From contig DYJL01000004.1 in the NCBI GenBank assembly GCA_020723105.1, positions 62,001 to 126,000 on the forward strand: 64,000 nt of DNA. Reading direction: 5' to 3'. Positions within the stretch are counted from its first letter, which is position 1. The number at the start of each line of letters is the position of its first letter. The notes beneath the pieces are model-generated. The model was not told where the DNA came from, did no database searches, and saw only the letters and a program-made list of their open reading frames with translations. A program made the translations under genes and the position numbers. This DNA is from Nitrospira japonica (lineage in GTDB: Bacteria > Nitrospirota > Thermodesulfovibrionia > UBA6902). Of this stretch, positions 1-9,654 are shown piece after piece.

Positions 1-389
1 CCAAAAGGTGGCGGCACCATCAGAAGAAGATAAAGAATGGGAAATAATAAAGACTTTGCCATACTGAATCCGTATAGACATATTATCAAACCGTATAAAA
101 CAGGAATCAGAGAGAGAGTAGTCACAAACAGGTAATCTTCACGCCAGCCAAAAATGAAAGTTGCTATTCCTATGGAAAAGACAGAGAGTCCGAGCCAGGA
201 ATATTTTATGTTGCCAGCCTGTGAGATTTTTTTTAATTGTGCTCGCTTGCGCCATGCTAACCAAAGAGATATGGGTAAGATGAAATAAGCATGGGTATAA
301 TCAACCTTATCCCATCGGAAGCTGTAAAGAGAATAGAATACCGGTGTATATAGGATGCCTATAAGTATCCAAACTATATAATTAACCAT
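1..389 (-). CDS. Exosortase family protein, N-terminal part (cut by window edge)
   Basis: Exosortases are membrane cysteine proteases that cleave C-terminal PEP-CTERM-type sorting tails and often sit in exopolysaccharide loci. The reverse strand is open from ATG at 389 to the window edge, 129 codons with no stop. Four or five hydrophobic segments are visible. The segment DYTHAYFILPISLWLAW, followed by RKR, fits the conserved early loop and helix of exosortases. FPILYLLLMVPPPFG fits the helix ending in M-V-P-P that precedes the catalytic region. The catalytic Cys, Arg and His would lie beyond the edge and cannot be checked. An in-frame stop just upstream (402-404) limits the start to this ATG. 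It is divergent from the flippase at 553 across 163 bp. Confidence 0.75.
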   Translation of the reverse strand, partial: MVNYIVWILIGILYTPVFYSLYSFRWDKVDYTHAYFILPISLWLAWRKRAQLKKISQAGNIKYSWLGLSVFSIGIATFIFGWREDYLFVTTLSLIPVLYGLIICLYGFSMAKSLLFPILYLLLMVPPPF

Positions 390-552
390 AAATATGTATG
401 CTTAAATGCCCCCAGTGCTGCCAGAAGTTATAATCAGAATGCTAAGAATAAATGAAAGATTTATGTTAGTTCAGGATGTTTATAAGATATAGTTTATACT
501 TGTGATGATTTTTTATCAATCGGTAAACTACAATAAACCATAAGGAAATAAT

Positions 553-2037
553 TTGGAAGACAACGTCTCAACAGAAAATAGTTTAGCAGTTGGAGCAAGA
601 GGTGGCGCGGTAGCTTTTGTATTGAAAATTGCTTCAACTGTTTTAGGTTTTCTCAATCAGATTGCTTTAGCCCGCATATTAGGCGCAGGTGGGGTCGGCG
701 AAGTATTGCTTGCCATTAGTGTAACCAGGATATTTTCACAGATTGCAAAATTTGGCATGGAAGAGGCGATGATGCGGTTTGTCCCTGTCTATGTCGATCA
801 AAGGGATGAGGCTCGTCTGAAGGGCGCAATTTATTTTTCGCTGTCATTGTGTCTTGGGATATCTCTGATTTTTGCATTTCTTGCCGTTGTTTTCTCGGAA
901 TTTATTGCAGTAAGTTTTTTTCATTCACAAAATCTTGCAAAGTTGCTGCCGTTGATTGCGGTCTCTATTCCGGCAGGAGTAATAAGGGATGTGACAGGTG
1001 GCATATTAAGAGGGTATAAAGAGGCGTTCAGGTCTTTGCTGCCTGAAAATGTAATTGCGCCTTCCTTCAGGCTTGCGATTTTTATGGTTTTATCCTTTAA
1101 TGGTGTATCTTCCATACATGCTGTTGTTGCATATGTAATAGGTGAGGTCCTTTCCAGTTTCATGTCAATTAAGTTCTTATTGAGCCAAACAAGAAAAATA
1201 TTGCCGGTCAAAAGCATGTATGAGTATAAAAATATTTTTGAGGTTGCTTTTACCATAATTCTTACCGGCATCAGCGCCTTGCTTTATACCCAGGCCGATA
1301 TAGTGATATTAGGCATGTTTACTTCCACCGAGATGGTAGGTATATATGGAGTTGCCTCAAAACTTGTGCTTCTTGTGTATTTTCCCATGATGGCGTTTGC
1401 GACAGCGATACCTCCCCTGATTGCATCGGCTCATGCGGCTGGGGACCAGGGCGGACTAAAAAATATCGTAAGTGAAAGTACCCGCTGGATACTAAGCACT
1501 GCGATGCCAATCATTTTGGTACTCGCCCTTGAGGGTAAATACATCCTGAGGTATTTTTATGGCCCTGAGTTTGAGGCCGGTTATATCGTATTGCTAATCC
1601 TGACGCTGGGGCAATTGGTCAAGGCAGGCGCAGGACTTATCGGGGTTATACTTCAAATGACGGGAGAGCATAGGGTCTATATGAAGATCAGTATAATCTG
1701 GGGTATTATAAATATTATTCTGAACGTTATCCTGGTGCCTCGTTTCGGCATGACGGGTGCTGCAATATCTACCTCAGTTTGCCTTGTGATGATAGACATT
1801 ATTTGTATTTTTATTATATACAAAAGATTAGCAGTGGTTACTCTTGCCAAAGGATTAAAATTTGATGTCATATTTATTACGGTAGTGACAGCAGGGTATG
1901 TTTTATTAAGTTATAATAAAATTTATTTTGGACATCATATTCTATTGCTGATTGCGCTTGTTATTTACATCGGGAAGTCAATCTATAACCATGATATTCC
2001 ATGGCGTCTTCTGATCGCAAAATATAAAGAAGCCTGA
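553..2037 (+). CDS. Wzx-like polysaccharide flippase (MOP/MATE superfamily)
   Basis: Polytopic membrane protein of 494 aa, the usual size for O-antigen/EPS flippases that move undecaprenyl-diphosphate-linked oligosaccharides across the inner membrane. The N-terminal region (residues 10-60) has the basic/Gly pattern VGARGGAVAFVLKIAS followed by LNQIALARILGAGGVG, typical of the polysaccharide biosynthesis protein family. About 12-14 hydrophobic helices follow. The start is a TTG preceded by AAGGAAAT at 542-549; no in-frame ATG fits better. It is followed 12 bp later by a GT-C glycosyltransferase, so the two are probably cotranscribed. The family call is firm; the substrate is unknown. Confidence 0.85.
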   Translation: MEDNVSTENSLAVGARGGAVAFVLKIASTVLGFLNQIALARILGAGGVGEVLLAISVTRIFSQIAKFGMEEAMMRFVPVYVDQRDEARLKGAIYFSLSLCLGISLIFAFLAVVFSEFIAVSFFHSQNLAKLLPLIAVSIPAGVIRDVTGGILRGYKEAFRSLLPENVIAPSFRLAIFMVLSFNGVSSIHAVVAYVIGEVLSSFMSIKFLLSQTRKILPVKSMYEYKNIFEVAFTIILTGISALLYTQADIVILGMFTSTEMVGIYGVASKLVLLVYFPMMAFATAIPPLIASAHAAGDQGGLKNIVSESTRWILSTAMPIILVLALEGKYILRYFYGPEFEAGYIVLLILTLGQLVKAGAGLIGVILQMTGEHRVYMKISIIWGIINIILNVILVPRFGMTGAAISTSVCLVMIDIICIFIIYKRLAVVTLAKGLKFDVIFITVVTAGYVLLSYNKIYFGHHILLLIALVIYIGKSIYNHDIPWRLLIAKYKEA

Positions 2038-2049
2038 CCGGGGAAAATT

Positions 2050-3678
2050 ATGAACTTCAAGAAAGAACATATCATATTGATTGGCATACTGACTGTCGGT
2101 ATTATTGTAAGAATACTCAAATTCAATGATCCCGCTTTCGTCCTTGATACCGTAGCTTTCTCACGTCTCGGAAAGAACCTTGTTGAATACGGCAGATATA
2201 ATTTTGGTGAAAACTATAATATGGGTGTTTTTTTTCCTCCCGGTTATCCGTTCTTTATAGGCTTGTTAAATTTACTGATTAAAGACCTCTTCGTTTCAGC
2301 CAAGCTCGTGTCGTTTATTACGAGCTGTATAACTATATTCCTGTCTTATCTTGTTGGAAAAGAGCTGTATAACAAGGAAGCCGGATTGTTTGCTGCCTTC
2401 ATTTATGCACTGTATCCGGTCATACTGATAGTCTCTGTGGATATATATTCAGAAGCCCTTTTCTTCTGCTTTCTGCTTTTGTCAATTTACCTGTTTATGA
2501 AATCTCTGAAGAAGGATAACTACGTCATGTCCGCTCTGATCGGAATATCGATTTCAGCGGCTTATCTCACTCGTCCGGAGGGGCAGTTTCTTTTACTGCT
2601 GCCGCTGTTGCAGGTGTTTGGGGTATTCAGCGAAAAAATGTATTTCAACAAAAAGTACCTGTTTAAAGTTATTTTTATTTTTGTGGTGTTCGGGATTATC
2701 ATCTCACCATATATGCTATTTCTCAAAAATTCTACTGGAAAATTCAGCCCGACCGGAAAAGCGAACATCAGCATACTGCTTGGCGAGCTGAGTGATGAGA
2801 AAGAATATCACGAGGTGGTTAATGCGCCTGACAACCTTTATGACAGGGCTGCTTTTGCATTAACAGACGATAAAACGGAACTCAAAGGATGGAACAGGAA
2901 GATGAACCTGTCGCTGAAAGATTATATCTTTAAAGACCCTGTAATTTTTGCAAAGAGATACCAGAAAAATGTTTTGCGTGAAGTTAAAACCCTGAATAAA
3001 CTCCTCATACCGATTGCCTTACCGCTTTTCTTTGCGTTTTTTAATCGGGAATTATTCAGAAACAGAATCATATTGATATTTATTGCATATCCGCTGTTGT
3101 TCTTTTTAATGTACCCGTTGTTTATCATAATCGAAAAGCAGACTCTCCTTATCGTTGTTTTCCTTATACTACTCTCTTGTGGTGGTTTCCCAAATGCGCG
3201 GCAGGTTTTCTCAGATCTGACAGACTATTATGGTTTAGGACAAAACAGAGTCTTTCAATTAGTGGGCAGAAATATTAAGCATATTATTGTTGCTATTCTG
3301 GTATTAAGCAGTTTGTCATACATTAAATATTCAAGTTTTGACAAGGTGCCAAAGGCTGCCGAGCATGACAGGGCAGGGCTGTATCTAAAAAGAAGTATGC
3401 CGTCGGAGTATGAGGAGATTAATGTTATGTCAGCAAAACCTTATGTAAGTTATTTTAGTGATGCGAGATTTACTATGCTGCCATATGCAAATAGTGCCGA
3501 TGTCGTTAATTTTGCAAAGCTGTATAACGTCGATTTCATCGTTATTGATGAGAGATATCTCAGTAAATGGGACTCGTATAATGAATTGATAGAAATGCAT
3601 AAGCATTCTGGAGAGGTCGAACTCTTTTACGAAGATAATTCGGATAAGCTGGTCAGGCTGTTTAAAATCAGAAAATGA
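2050..3678 (+). CDS. GT39-type (ArnT/PMT-like) GT-C membrane glycosyltransferase
   Basis: A 542-aa protein with about 11-12 predicted membrane helices and a C-terminal soluble tail from about residue 430. The first periplasmic loop carries an acidic residue in LDTVAFSRLGKNLVEYG, followed by FFPPGYPFFIGLLNLL, the signature layout of the PMT/ArnT (GT39/GT83) superfamily. These enzymes transfer a sugar from a polyprenyl-phosphate donor to an acceptor on the outer face of the inner membrane. The start ATG is 12 bp after the flippase stop, with GGGGAAAA upstream. This is one of five clear GT-C proteins in the window. Donor and acceptor cannot be deduced. Confidence 0.82.
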   Translation: MNFKKEHIILIGILTVGIIVRILKFNDPAFVLDTVAFSRLGKNLVEYGRYNFGENYNMGVFFPPGYPFFIGLLNLLIKDLFVSAKLVSFITSCITIFLSYLVGKELYNKEAGLFAAFIYALYPVILIVSVDIYSEALFFCFLLLSIYLFMKSLKKDNYVMSALIGISISAAYLTRPEGQFLLLLPLLQVFGVFSEKMYFNKKYLFKVIFIFVVFGIIISPYMLFLKNSTGKFSPTGKANISILLGELSDEKEYHEVVNAPDNLYDRAAFALTDDKTELKGWNRKMNLSLKDYIFKDPVIFAKRYQKNVLREVKTLNKLLIPIALPLFFAFFNRELFRNRIILIFIAYPLLFFLMYPLFIIIEKQTLLIVVFLILLSCGGFPNARQVFSDLTDYYGLGQNRVFQLVGRNIKHIIVAILVLSSLSYIKYSSFDKVPKAAEHDRAGLYLKRSMPSEYEEINVMSAKPYVSYFSDARFTMLPYANSADVVNFAKLYNVDFIVIDERYLSKWDSYNELIEMHKHSGEVELFYEDNSDKLVRLFKIRK

Positions 3679-3831
3679 GACTGCTCTTATGGTTATGAAT
3701 GGAAACAAAAATATGGTTTAGTAAATACCCGAAAATCTGTTATACTTAAAATCAATTGTATGATACAGTTTGTTCTACCCCATAACTTATCCGGTGATTC
3801 CTCAAAAACAATATAAAACTCAGAGGGAAAT

Positions 3832-5232
3832 ATGAAAATTCTTTTAATAAATCCGATTACCAGTGAACGAGGCATGTTTGCTGCAACTCCCAATCTCGGC
3901 TTGGGTTACCTGGCAACTGCTCTCAGGAGAAACGGATTTGAAGTGGATGTCTGGGATGGCATGAAAAAGGATATGACCAGAACGAAGCTCGAAGAAAGAG
4001 CAAAGAAGATTGATTACGATGTTGTTGGAATTCAGGTATATACTTGCAGCATAGAGGAAGCGCAGGGAATTCTTAATCTGATTAAGTCATTAAATTCGAA
4101 TATTATCAGGATAATTGGGGGCGCTCATGTATCTGGTGATTCGGAAAACGCCTTGAAACAGCTTGATGCTGACTATGCGTTCAGGGGAGAAGCCGAGATT
4201 GGTTTACCTAAGCTTTTGAAGAAGCTTAAAGGTGAAGAAGCGTGCGGCTTTGAAGACATTCATCATCTCATCTGGAGAGACGGTGATAGGGTTGTTTGCA
4301 ACCCCCTTGAGCCTATAAAGGATGTTACGGCGCTTGGGATTCCCAGTTGGGACCTGATAAATCCTAATGAATATCCAAACGCTCCGATAGGCGCTTTTGT
4401 GAAATCTTTTCCTCTCGCAACAATATCCTGTTCGAGGGGATGCCCGCACCATTGCACATACTGTGCCAATAAGCTGACAATGGGCAACGTAATGCGGGCA
4501 AGAAGCAAAGAGTCAATAATCGAAGAACTTGACCTCCTTTACAATAAGTACGGGGTCAGGGAATACCAGATTATTGATGATTGTTTCACATCCAGACGTT
4601 CTCTTGCTGTAGGGGTTTGCAATGAAATCATTAACAGGGGATGGAAAATGAATATAACCTTCCCCAACGGAGTCAGAGTTGAATCTCTTGATGAGGAACT
4701 TTTGAAGCTGCTTGAGAGGGCAGGCTGTTACTCAATAGGCATGGCGATTGAGTCGGGGTCTCAGAGAATAGTAGACCATATGAAGAGACACCAGAATCTC
4801 GAAAAAGTAAGAGAAAAAGTCGAGCTTGTCGCCCGCGCCACCAAGATCAGGATGACGGGCTTTTTCATTCTCGGCTATCCAGCGGAAGAGAGAGAGGATA
4901 TATTAAAGACAATAAAACTTGCCAAGGAACTTCCTCTTAAGAGGGCTCAGTTTACAATCTGGATACCCGTTCCCGGCAGCGAAATGACGGAAACGCTGAA
5001 AAGAGAGGGGAAATTAAATATAACGAATTTAAGCAGCGTTGTATTAAACCAGATAAACTATGTCCCAGAGCATCTTACGGAAGACGAGCTTCAGAAACTG
5101 CTTCGCAGAGCATACCTTGAATTTTACTTCAGGCCCAAGATCATTTTCGGTCTCTTAGCGGAAATACAGTCATTCGAACATCTTAAAAACATTCTTAGAA
5201 GAGTAAAGAGGATGTGGAGCGCCCGCGATTAA
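3832..5232 (+). CDS. B12-binding domain radical SAM protein
   Basis: A 466-aa protein with an N-terminal cobalamin-binding-like Rossmann domain (about 1-150, MKILLINPITSERG start, IIGGAHVS around 95-101) and a radical SAM barrel (about 195-400) with CxxxCxxC at C204, C208 and C211 in SRGCPHHCTYC. The canonical DxHxxG base-off cobalamin motif is not evident, as is common in this family. Members do methylations and other radical chemistry in lipid, glycan and natural-product pathways, so the reaction is unknown. The SD AGAGGGAAAT lies just before the ATG. The GT-C gene at 2050 is upstream on the same strand. A second B12-radical SAM/GT-C pair occurs at 8092-11063, suggesting a shared modification theme. 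Confidence 0.85.
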   Translation: MKILLINPITSERGMFAATPNLGLGYLATALRRNGFEVDVWDGMKKDMTRTKLEERAKKIDYDVVGIQVYTCSIEEAQGILNLIKSLNSNIIRIIGGAHVSGDSENALKQLDADYAFRGEAEIGLPKLLKKLKGEEACGFEDIHHLIWRDGDRVVCNPLEPIKDVTALGIPSWDLINPNEYPNAPIGAFVKSFPLATISCSRGCPHHCTYCANKLTMGNVMRARSKESIIEELDLLYNKYGVREYQIIDDCFTSRRSLAVGVCNEIINRGWKMNITFPNGVRVESLDEELLKLLERAGCYSIGMAIESGSQRIVDHMKRHQNLEKVREKVELVARATKIRMTGFFILGYPAEEREDILKTIKLAKELPLKRAQFTIWIPVPGSEMTETLKREGKLNITNLSSVVLNQINYVPEHLTEDELQKLLRRAYLEFYFRPKIIFGLLAEIQSFEHLKNILRRVKRMWSARD

Positions 5233-5255
5233 ACAGCCCCGAATCTTATTTCCTG

Positions 5256-6776
5256 TCACAGTTCAGATCTTTTGATAATATCGAAAGTTTTTGTTTTAAG
5301 TCCTCGTTTACTAAGCGGCTGCAGATCATAGGTCGCTGACACAAACAAATGATTTTGCAAGCCGTACTTATCTAAAATACTGTCTATGCCTATGTCCATA
5401 TCCTTATGATCTACAACTACAAAATAAATAAAGACATACTCCTTGTCTCCAGTTGCTATCTTATAGTCCTCCCTGCCAATCTTAACAGCTTCATAAGAAG
5501 GCGCTGAGCGCATTATCTCAAAGACAACATGCGGATTATGAAAGTAGCCTAATACCGTAATTTTATCTTCATCAAGCCCGGTTATTTCCTTTGCTCGAGA
5601 TTGGAATATGGTCATCCTATCCTTAAGCATGGCGTTGCTTTTAAACAGATTGCCGCTTGGTGTGAGAATGGAAAACGATGGAGAAGTAGCAAAAAAATTG
5701 CCGGCTATAAGGAGGGCTGTCAACAGAGTTACATATTTCGGCGCTTTCTCATAGAAAAAAATTATTATTATTATCAAAACAGGAAGTGTTGTCAGCATAT
5801 TATGCCTTGCGTTATTTCCGATCATCACCAGCCAGAATAATATTGGTATCGCTGCCCATGAAATGAGAAAGACTACAATATCAATTCTTCTTTTAAAGAG
5901 ATAATAAATAAACGAGATGCAAGCGAGACAAAAAGTAACAACCCCTGCGCCATAGACTACAGGCTTTATTTGTGCCTTAAAATAACCAAGCGTTGATGGG
6001 ATGATAAGAGAGTAATCATACCATTTTGACATCCCTTCCTTTGACATGGTGGTGCCGCTCGTTGGTCCAATTATCAGATTCCTGAATAGCAAAAACAGAA
6101 CGCCCGATATGAAGATAATGAGAAAGGCACTGGTTATTTTACCTTTGTCCCTCACCTTCCTCATGAAAAGAAAACCGATATAAGCACCTGAAGCTAAAAC
6201 GTAATCTGATTTAAAAAGAAAGGCGATTGTTAAGAATACGCACGATAGGAACATCAGCAAAAAAACTCTTCTCTTGTGGTTATGGTCAAGCCCTAAAAGA
6301 TAAAAACTCAGCGACACCAATAAAAAAAAGAAGGCAATAAGGTGAGGAAAGCCCATGATAGTGGACTGATAAAAAGAAGGCGCAAAGATAAGCGCTAAAA
6401 CTGAACAAAAGGCTATCGTAGAGTTCCTGAAGAGTTGTCTGATGAGAAAAAAGGCGGGGACAACTATCAATGTTCCGAAGACGGCATTAGTGTAGTTCAT
6501 TACTAAGGGTAAATATGAATAATTGTAGTTCAGCAGCTTCATCGCCCATTTCAGATATAAAACATATAAAGGAATAACATCGCTGAAATAATAATTTGCG
6601 AAGGCTGCATCCGGGCCATTATTTAACATATCAATGACGCTGACTGCAATCTTTGTGGCGTCTATTTCGCCGAAGCCTTTTAAGACAAAAGGAAAGTGGG
6701 AAGCGATTGAGATAAGCAAGAGGGCCGGAAGATAATAAGGCTTATTATCTGAAGAAGCGACGGAGAGTGACGGCAT
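5256..6776 (-). CDS. GT-C family membrane glycosyltransferase (GT39-like)
   Basis: A 506-aa polytopic protein with about 10-11 hydrophobic helices. An acidic loop after the first helix (FGEIDATKIAVSVIDML) and a soluble C-terminal segment from about residue 385 fit the dolichyl-phosphate-mannose mannosyltransferase-like GT-C fold. It likely transfers a lipid-linked sugar at the periplasmic face. The start is well set: GTAGGAGGT (6781-6789 on the reverse strand) lies six bases upstream of the ATG. Hairpin element copy 1 begins right against this SD, so it occupies the 5' leader. The gene converges on the radical SAM gene at 3832 with 23 bp between stops and no clear terminator. Confidence 0.72.
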   Translation of the reverse strand: MPSLSVASSDNKPYYLPALLLISIASHFPFVLKGFGEIDATKIAVSVIDMLNNGPDAAFANYYFSDVIPLYVLYLKWAMKLLNYNYSYLPLVMNYTNAVFGTLIVVPAFFLIRQLFRNSTIAFCSVLALIFAPSFYQSTIMGFPHLIAFFFLLVSLSFYLLGLDHNHKRRVFLLMFLSCVFLTIAFLFKSDYVLASGAYIGFLFMRKVRDKGKITSAFLIIFISGVLFLLFRNLIIGPTSGTTMSKEGMSKWYDYSLIIPSTLGYFKAQIKPVVYGAGVVTFCLACISFIYYLFKRRIDIVVFLISWAAIPILFWLVMIGNNARHNMLTTLPVLIIIIIFFYEKAPKYVTLLTALLIAGNFFATSPSFSILTPSGNLFKSNAMLKDRMTIFQSRAKEITGLDEDKITVLGYFHNPHVVFEIMRSAPSYEAVKIGREDYKIATGDKEYVFIYFVVVDHKDMDIGIDSILDKYGLQNHLFVSATYDLQPLSKRGLKTKTFDIIKRSEL

Positions 6777-6788
6777 GTAAACCTCCTA

Positions 6789-6977
6789 CCCAGTTTATTA
6801 ATAAATATTTATATGGAGCAAGCCATGGTTCAAAGACATCTTGAAAGCGATAAATTTATTTAAATCTTGAATTTTGAGTTATGAATTTACAGAGTGTATT
6901 TGTTCTGTTATCGCTAAGGTATCGCACAATATGTCTTTTCACCATACTTGCTCCATATTTATGAATAATGTGGATTA
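6789..6977. repeat. Hairpin element family H, copy 1 (complete)
   Basis: An imperfect inverted repeat of about 190 bp. The left arm contains GGAGCAAGCCATGGTTC, then a CATCTTGAAAGCGATAA segment. The right arm, read on the reverse strand, contains GGAGCAAGTATGGTGAAA, then ATTGTGCGATACC and TTAGCGATAA. The right arm has about 9 extra bases (TGCGATACC), an asymmetry shared by copies 2 and 3. Outer ends are CCAGTTTATTAATAAAT and, reversed, TCCACATTATTCATAAAT. The reverse strand encodes a 29-codon frame (6945 down to 6856, start MVKRHIVRYLSD) reading toward the GT-C gene at 6776. It fills most of the 305-bp gap 6777-7081; the rest shows nothing recognisable. Confidence 0.85.
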
Positions 6978-7081
6978 AATATTAATCAGGTAATAATTAT
7001 AGCATTATATTTTATAATAAAAACGACGTCAGAACGCTCTGTTAAGAATAACAGAAAGGATATAGTGACTTTGCTATCAGT

Positions 7082-8041
7082 ATGGATAAAAAAGTAATAA
7101 AGAGGCTGCTGTGGGCGGTTTTATTTTCAGCAGGGTTTATGTTTTTTCTGCTTGGAAAGGTTGACTGGAGTCATTTTTCATTAATTGCCGGCAGACTGGA
7201 TATAAAATATTTTATCAGCTCATGGTGTGTTTTTGTTGCTGGTAATTTTGTCAGGGCACTCCGGTTTCATAAACTGGACCATACAGGTAACAGGCTTTTA
7301 CACTGGTGGAATATTAATGCCTTTTATAACATTACAACAGCGACTCTACCGGGTGGGGCTGGTGAGGCTGCTACGGCTTATATTCTAAAACGTTTTTCAA
7401 TGTTCAATATACTGGGCGCTTTCAGGATACTTTTTCTTTCACGCTTGTTAGACCTTTTTGCTCTCTCTGCACTATTTCTCTGCAGCGCTTTTTTTATAAG
7501 CAGCGACACCCCTTACCGTGAAACTGCAGTCTGGATTTCAGGTATTTTGTTTTTAATGTCATTAGCCGCTCTTTTGCCTTCAAGCGAACAGTTTACTCTG
7601 AAAATGATAAAGAATATGTCAAGACATAACAGGCTGGCACAAAGAATATGTGAGAAACTCTCCGAGCTTTCAGCAATATCTGAAGAACAGCGCAATAAGA
7701 AAACTTACAACATGACCCTGTTTCAGTCGGTACTGATGATGGCAGCAGGAGTAATGTCGGTTCATCTGCTGTTAAGAGCATTTGGAATTAATTTTACACC
7801 TGTTCAGAGCGCTTACTGTTATGGGGTCTATATGATTTTTCAGATTATGCCGGTACAGGGAATTGCCGGAATCGGCACTCAGGCAGCCTGGTGGACGCTG
7901 GCCCTCCATGCGGCTGGTTATAGCGCTCCCGATGCGATTGCAACGGGGTTTATCTTACACGGCTCTTTTTATTTCTTTATTGTTCTTATAGGAGTTGTTT
8001 CGTTGCTGCTCTGGATGGGCGGGAAGCAAAGAGTCAAATAG
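7082..8041 (+). CDS. Lysylphosphatidylglycerol synthase TM-region / AglD-like flippase-family membrane protein
   Basis: A 319-aa protein with about 7-8 membrane helices. The motif FYNITTATLPGGAGEAATAY (about residues 80-99) and the later MPVQGIAGIGTQAAWW match the conserved P-G-G-x-G-E and P-x-x-G-x-G features of the UPF0104/LPG_synthase_TM family (PF03706). Stand-alone members lack the aminoacyl-transferase domain. They are found in glycan and hopanoid loci and are suspected of flipping or handling polyprenyl-linked sugars. It stands alone on the plus strand between two minus-strand groups. The start is plausible but has only a weak SD. Confidence 0.8.
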   Translation: MDKKVIKRLLWAVLFSAGFMFFLLGKVDWSHFSLIAGRLDIKYFISSWCVFVAGNFVRALRFHKLDHTGNRLLHWWNINAFYNITTATLPGGAGEAATAYILKRFSMFNILGAFRILFLSRLLDLFALSALFLCSAFFISSDTPYRETAVWISGILFLMSLAALLPSSEQFTLKMIKNMSRHNRLAQRICEKLSELSAISEEQRNKKTYNMTLFQSVLMMAAGVMSVHLLLRAFGINFTPVQSAYCYGVYMIFQIMPVQGIAGIGTQAAWWTLALHAAGYSAPDAIATGFILHGSFYFFIVLIGVVSLLLWMGGKQRVK

Positions 8042-8091
8042 TTTAGCGCTGTATATAAAGGCAATTCCCCTGTTCAACAGAGGGCATTATC

Positions 8092-9654
8092 CTACTTCTT
8101 CAAAATATATACAACCCCGTCAGGGCATTCATATACTACGGTAAAGCTGTCATTACTTTCTTTTCTGTTAAAAAGTTCTGCAACATAATGCCCCTCATAT
8201 TTTTCCTGAGCTTCTTCAAACAAGGCAAGGACCTGCGAGCCGAATTTTGACATGCGGTCCGGCAGCACCGATTGCATGTCTTCAGGAACATGAATAGTAG
8301 GTTCAAACCTTTTGTGCGGCAGGGCCACTGTTGAATATCCTCCGAAGAAACTGAGATGGAAAGGCCTGTTGGTTGCAATAACAGTACCATGGCTGTAGTT
8401 CTCTTTTATCCATTTGTAGGTACAGGAAGCAAGGATGGAATATGCCTTGTCCTGTTTATAGAAAAATTCTGAGAAATTCAAATAGGTTTTATATAGACTG
8501 CCTGACGCTATAATGCTGAGTGTTAAGATCATGCCTGCTAATGATAATCTGGAAAGCCCCCTGTTTTTAATATCCTCCCATACAAAAACAATCATGAAAA
8601 TACTGCTGATATATAAAAAGGGAACCAATGGAGACACGTAGCGCAATTCAAAGTTCCATTGCTGTTTGGCCATTGTAAGGCAGATCAGCGCTGTATAGCT
8701 GACTATAAAAACTATAATTGCATCCAGTCCCTTCCCGAATGCTTTAGATATCTCTTTTCTGGGACCGGAGTTTAAAAGAATATAAATGGTTAATGCAACC
8801 ATTAATAATACGATTAAGAAAGTAGAATTCTTCCCCAGATTAAACTGCTGAAATATCATATTTATCGTGCCTGTAACGGCCTCTGAAATAGATTTTTCAA
8901 CAGAAGCGCCGCTGAAGCCCCGAAACGATCCAGAAATTATATAGTTGCGGATAAACATTGCCGAAGTAGTAATTACAGGTATCATTGCTGCTGCAATGGC
9001 AGAGACATATTTAGACTCAGGTCGTTTATTTCTGAATGAGACTAAGGCCTCCCAGAAAAACACTGGTATCAATGCTATCCCTGCATTTCTTGCAAGAATT
9101 GCAGCGCCGGCACAACAGCCCGCAATAACGAGATTTCGGCTTGATTGATTGCCTGCGGTGCTGCGGGATAATGTCAGGAAATATATAGCGGCCATTATTA
9201 ATGCAATAAGCAGAGGGTCACTGGAAATGTGATTTAAAAGCCACAATAGCGGATAAGAAAAAGAAACGAGAATCCCGCTTAATAAGGCTACCCATTTACT
9301 GCACAGATTTTTCATTAACAGGAATGTGAGGATTGATATGGCTGTTTGACAGATCAGGTTAATTATCTGTGCCGGAAGATAAGTCTGTGAGCTGACTCCG
9401 CCAAGCAGTGCAAACAATATCGGCAAAAGCGGCATCTGATCAAGAAATGGAATTGCGCCATTAACGGGTACATAAGTATCTTCCAGCCGAATTATCGGAA
9501 CCCTTATGCCGTTACCGGATAATATTTGCTGCGAGACAAGCCCGAACCGCATTGAATCAGGGGATATTTTTATATTTTTTACTGCAGGCAGGGCGGTCAG
9601 TGAGGAGAAAATAATCAATATGAGAAACGCCCATATTTTAAATCGGTCCTTCAT
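8092..9654 (-). CDS. GT39-type GT-C membrane glycosyltransferase
   Basis: A 520-aa polytopic membrane protein. An N-terminal helix is followed by the acidic loop ISPDSMRFGLVSQQILSGNG and then FLDQMPLLPILFALLGG, as in PMT/ArnT-type enzymes. There are about 10 more helices and a C-terminal soluble domain from about residue 400 (NRPFHLSFFGGYSTVALPH region). The predicted role is transfer of a polyprenyl-phosphate-linked sugar in the periplasm. The ATG overlaps the stop of the upstream radical SAM gene by 4 bp (ATGA), so the two are translationally coupled on the minus strand. It converges with the gene at 7082 across 50 bp. Confidence 0.82.
   Translation of the reverse strand: MKDRFKIWAFLILIIFSSLTALPAVKNIKISPDSMRFGLVSQQILSGNGIRVPIIRLEDTYVPVNGAIPFLDQMPLLPILFALLGGVSSQTYLPAQIINLICQTAISILTFLLMKNLCSKWVALLSGILVSFSYPLLWLLNHISSDPLLIALIMAAIYFLTLSRSTAGNQSSRNLVIAGCCAGAAILARNAGIALIPVFFWEALVSFRNKRPESKYVSAIAAAMIPVITTSAMFIRNYIISGSFRGFSGASVEKSISEAVTGTINMIFQQFNLGKNSTFLIVLLMVALTIYILLNSGPRKEISKAFGKGLDAIIVFIVSYTALICLTMAKQQWNFELRYVSPLVPFLYISSIFMIVFVWEDIKNRGLSRLSLAGMILTLSIIASGSLYKTYLNFSEFFYKQDKAYSILASCTYKWIKENYSHGTVIATNRPFHLSFFGGYSTVALPHKRFEPTIHVPEDMQSVLPDRMSKFGSQVLALFEEAQEKYEGHYVAELFNRKESNDSFTVVYECPDGVVYILKK

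Noticed and set aside
8040-8095. CCCCTGTT/AACAGAGGG stem between convergent genes as a terminator
   Set aside because: The stem is imperfect and no T-run follows on either strand.
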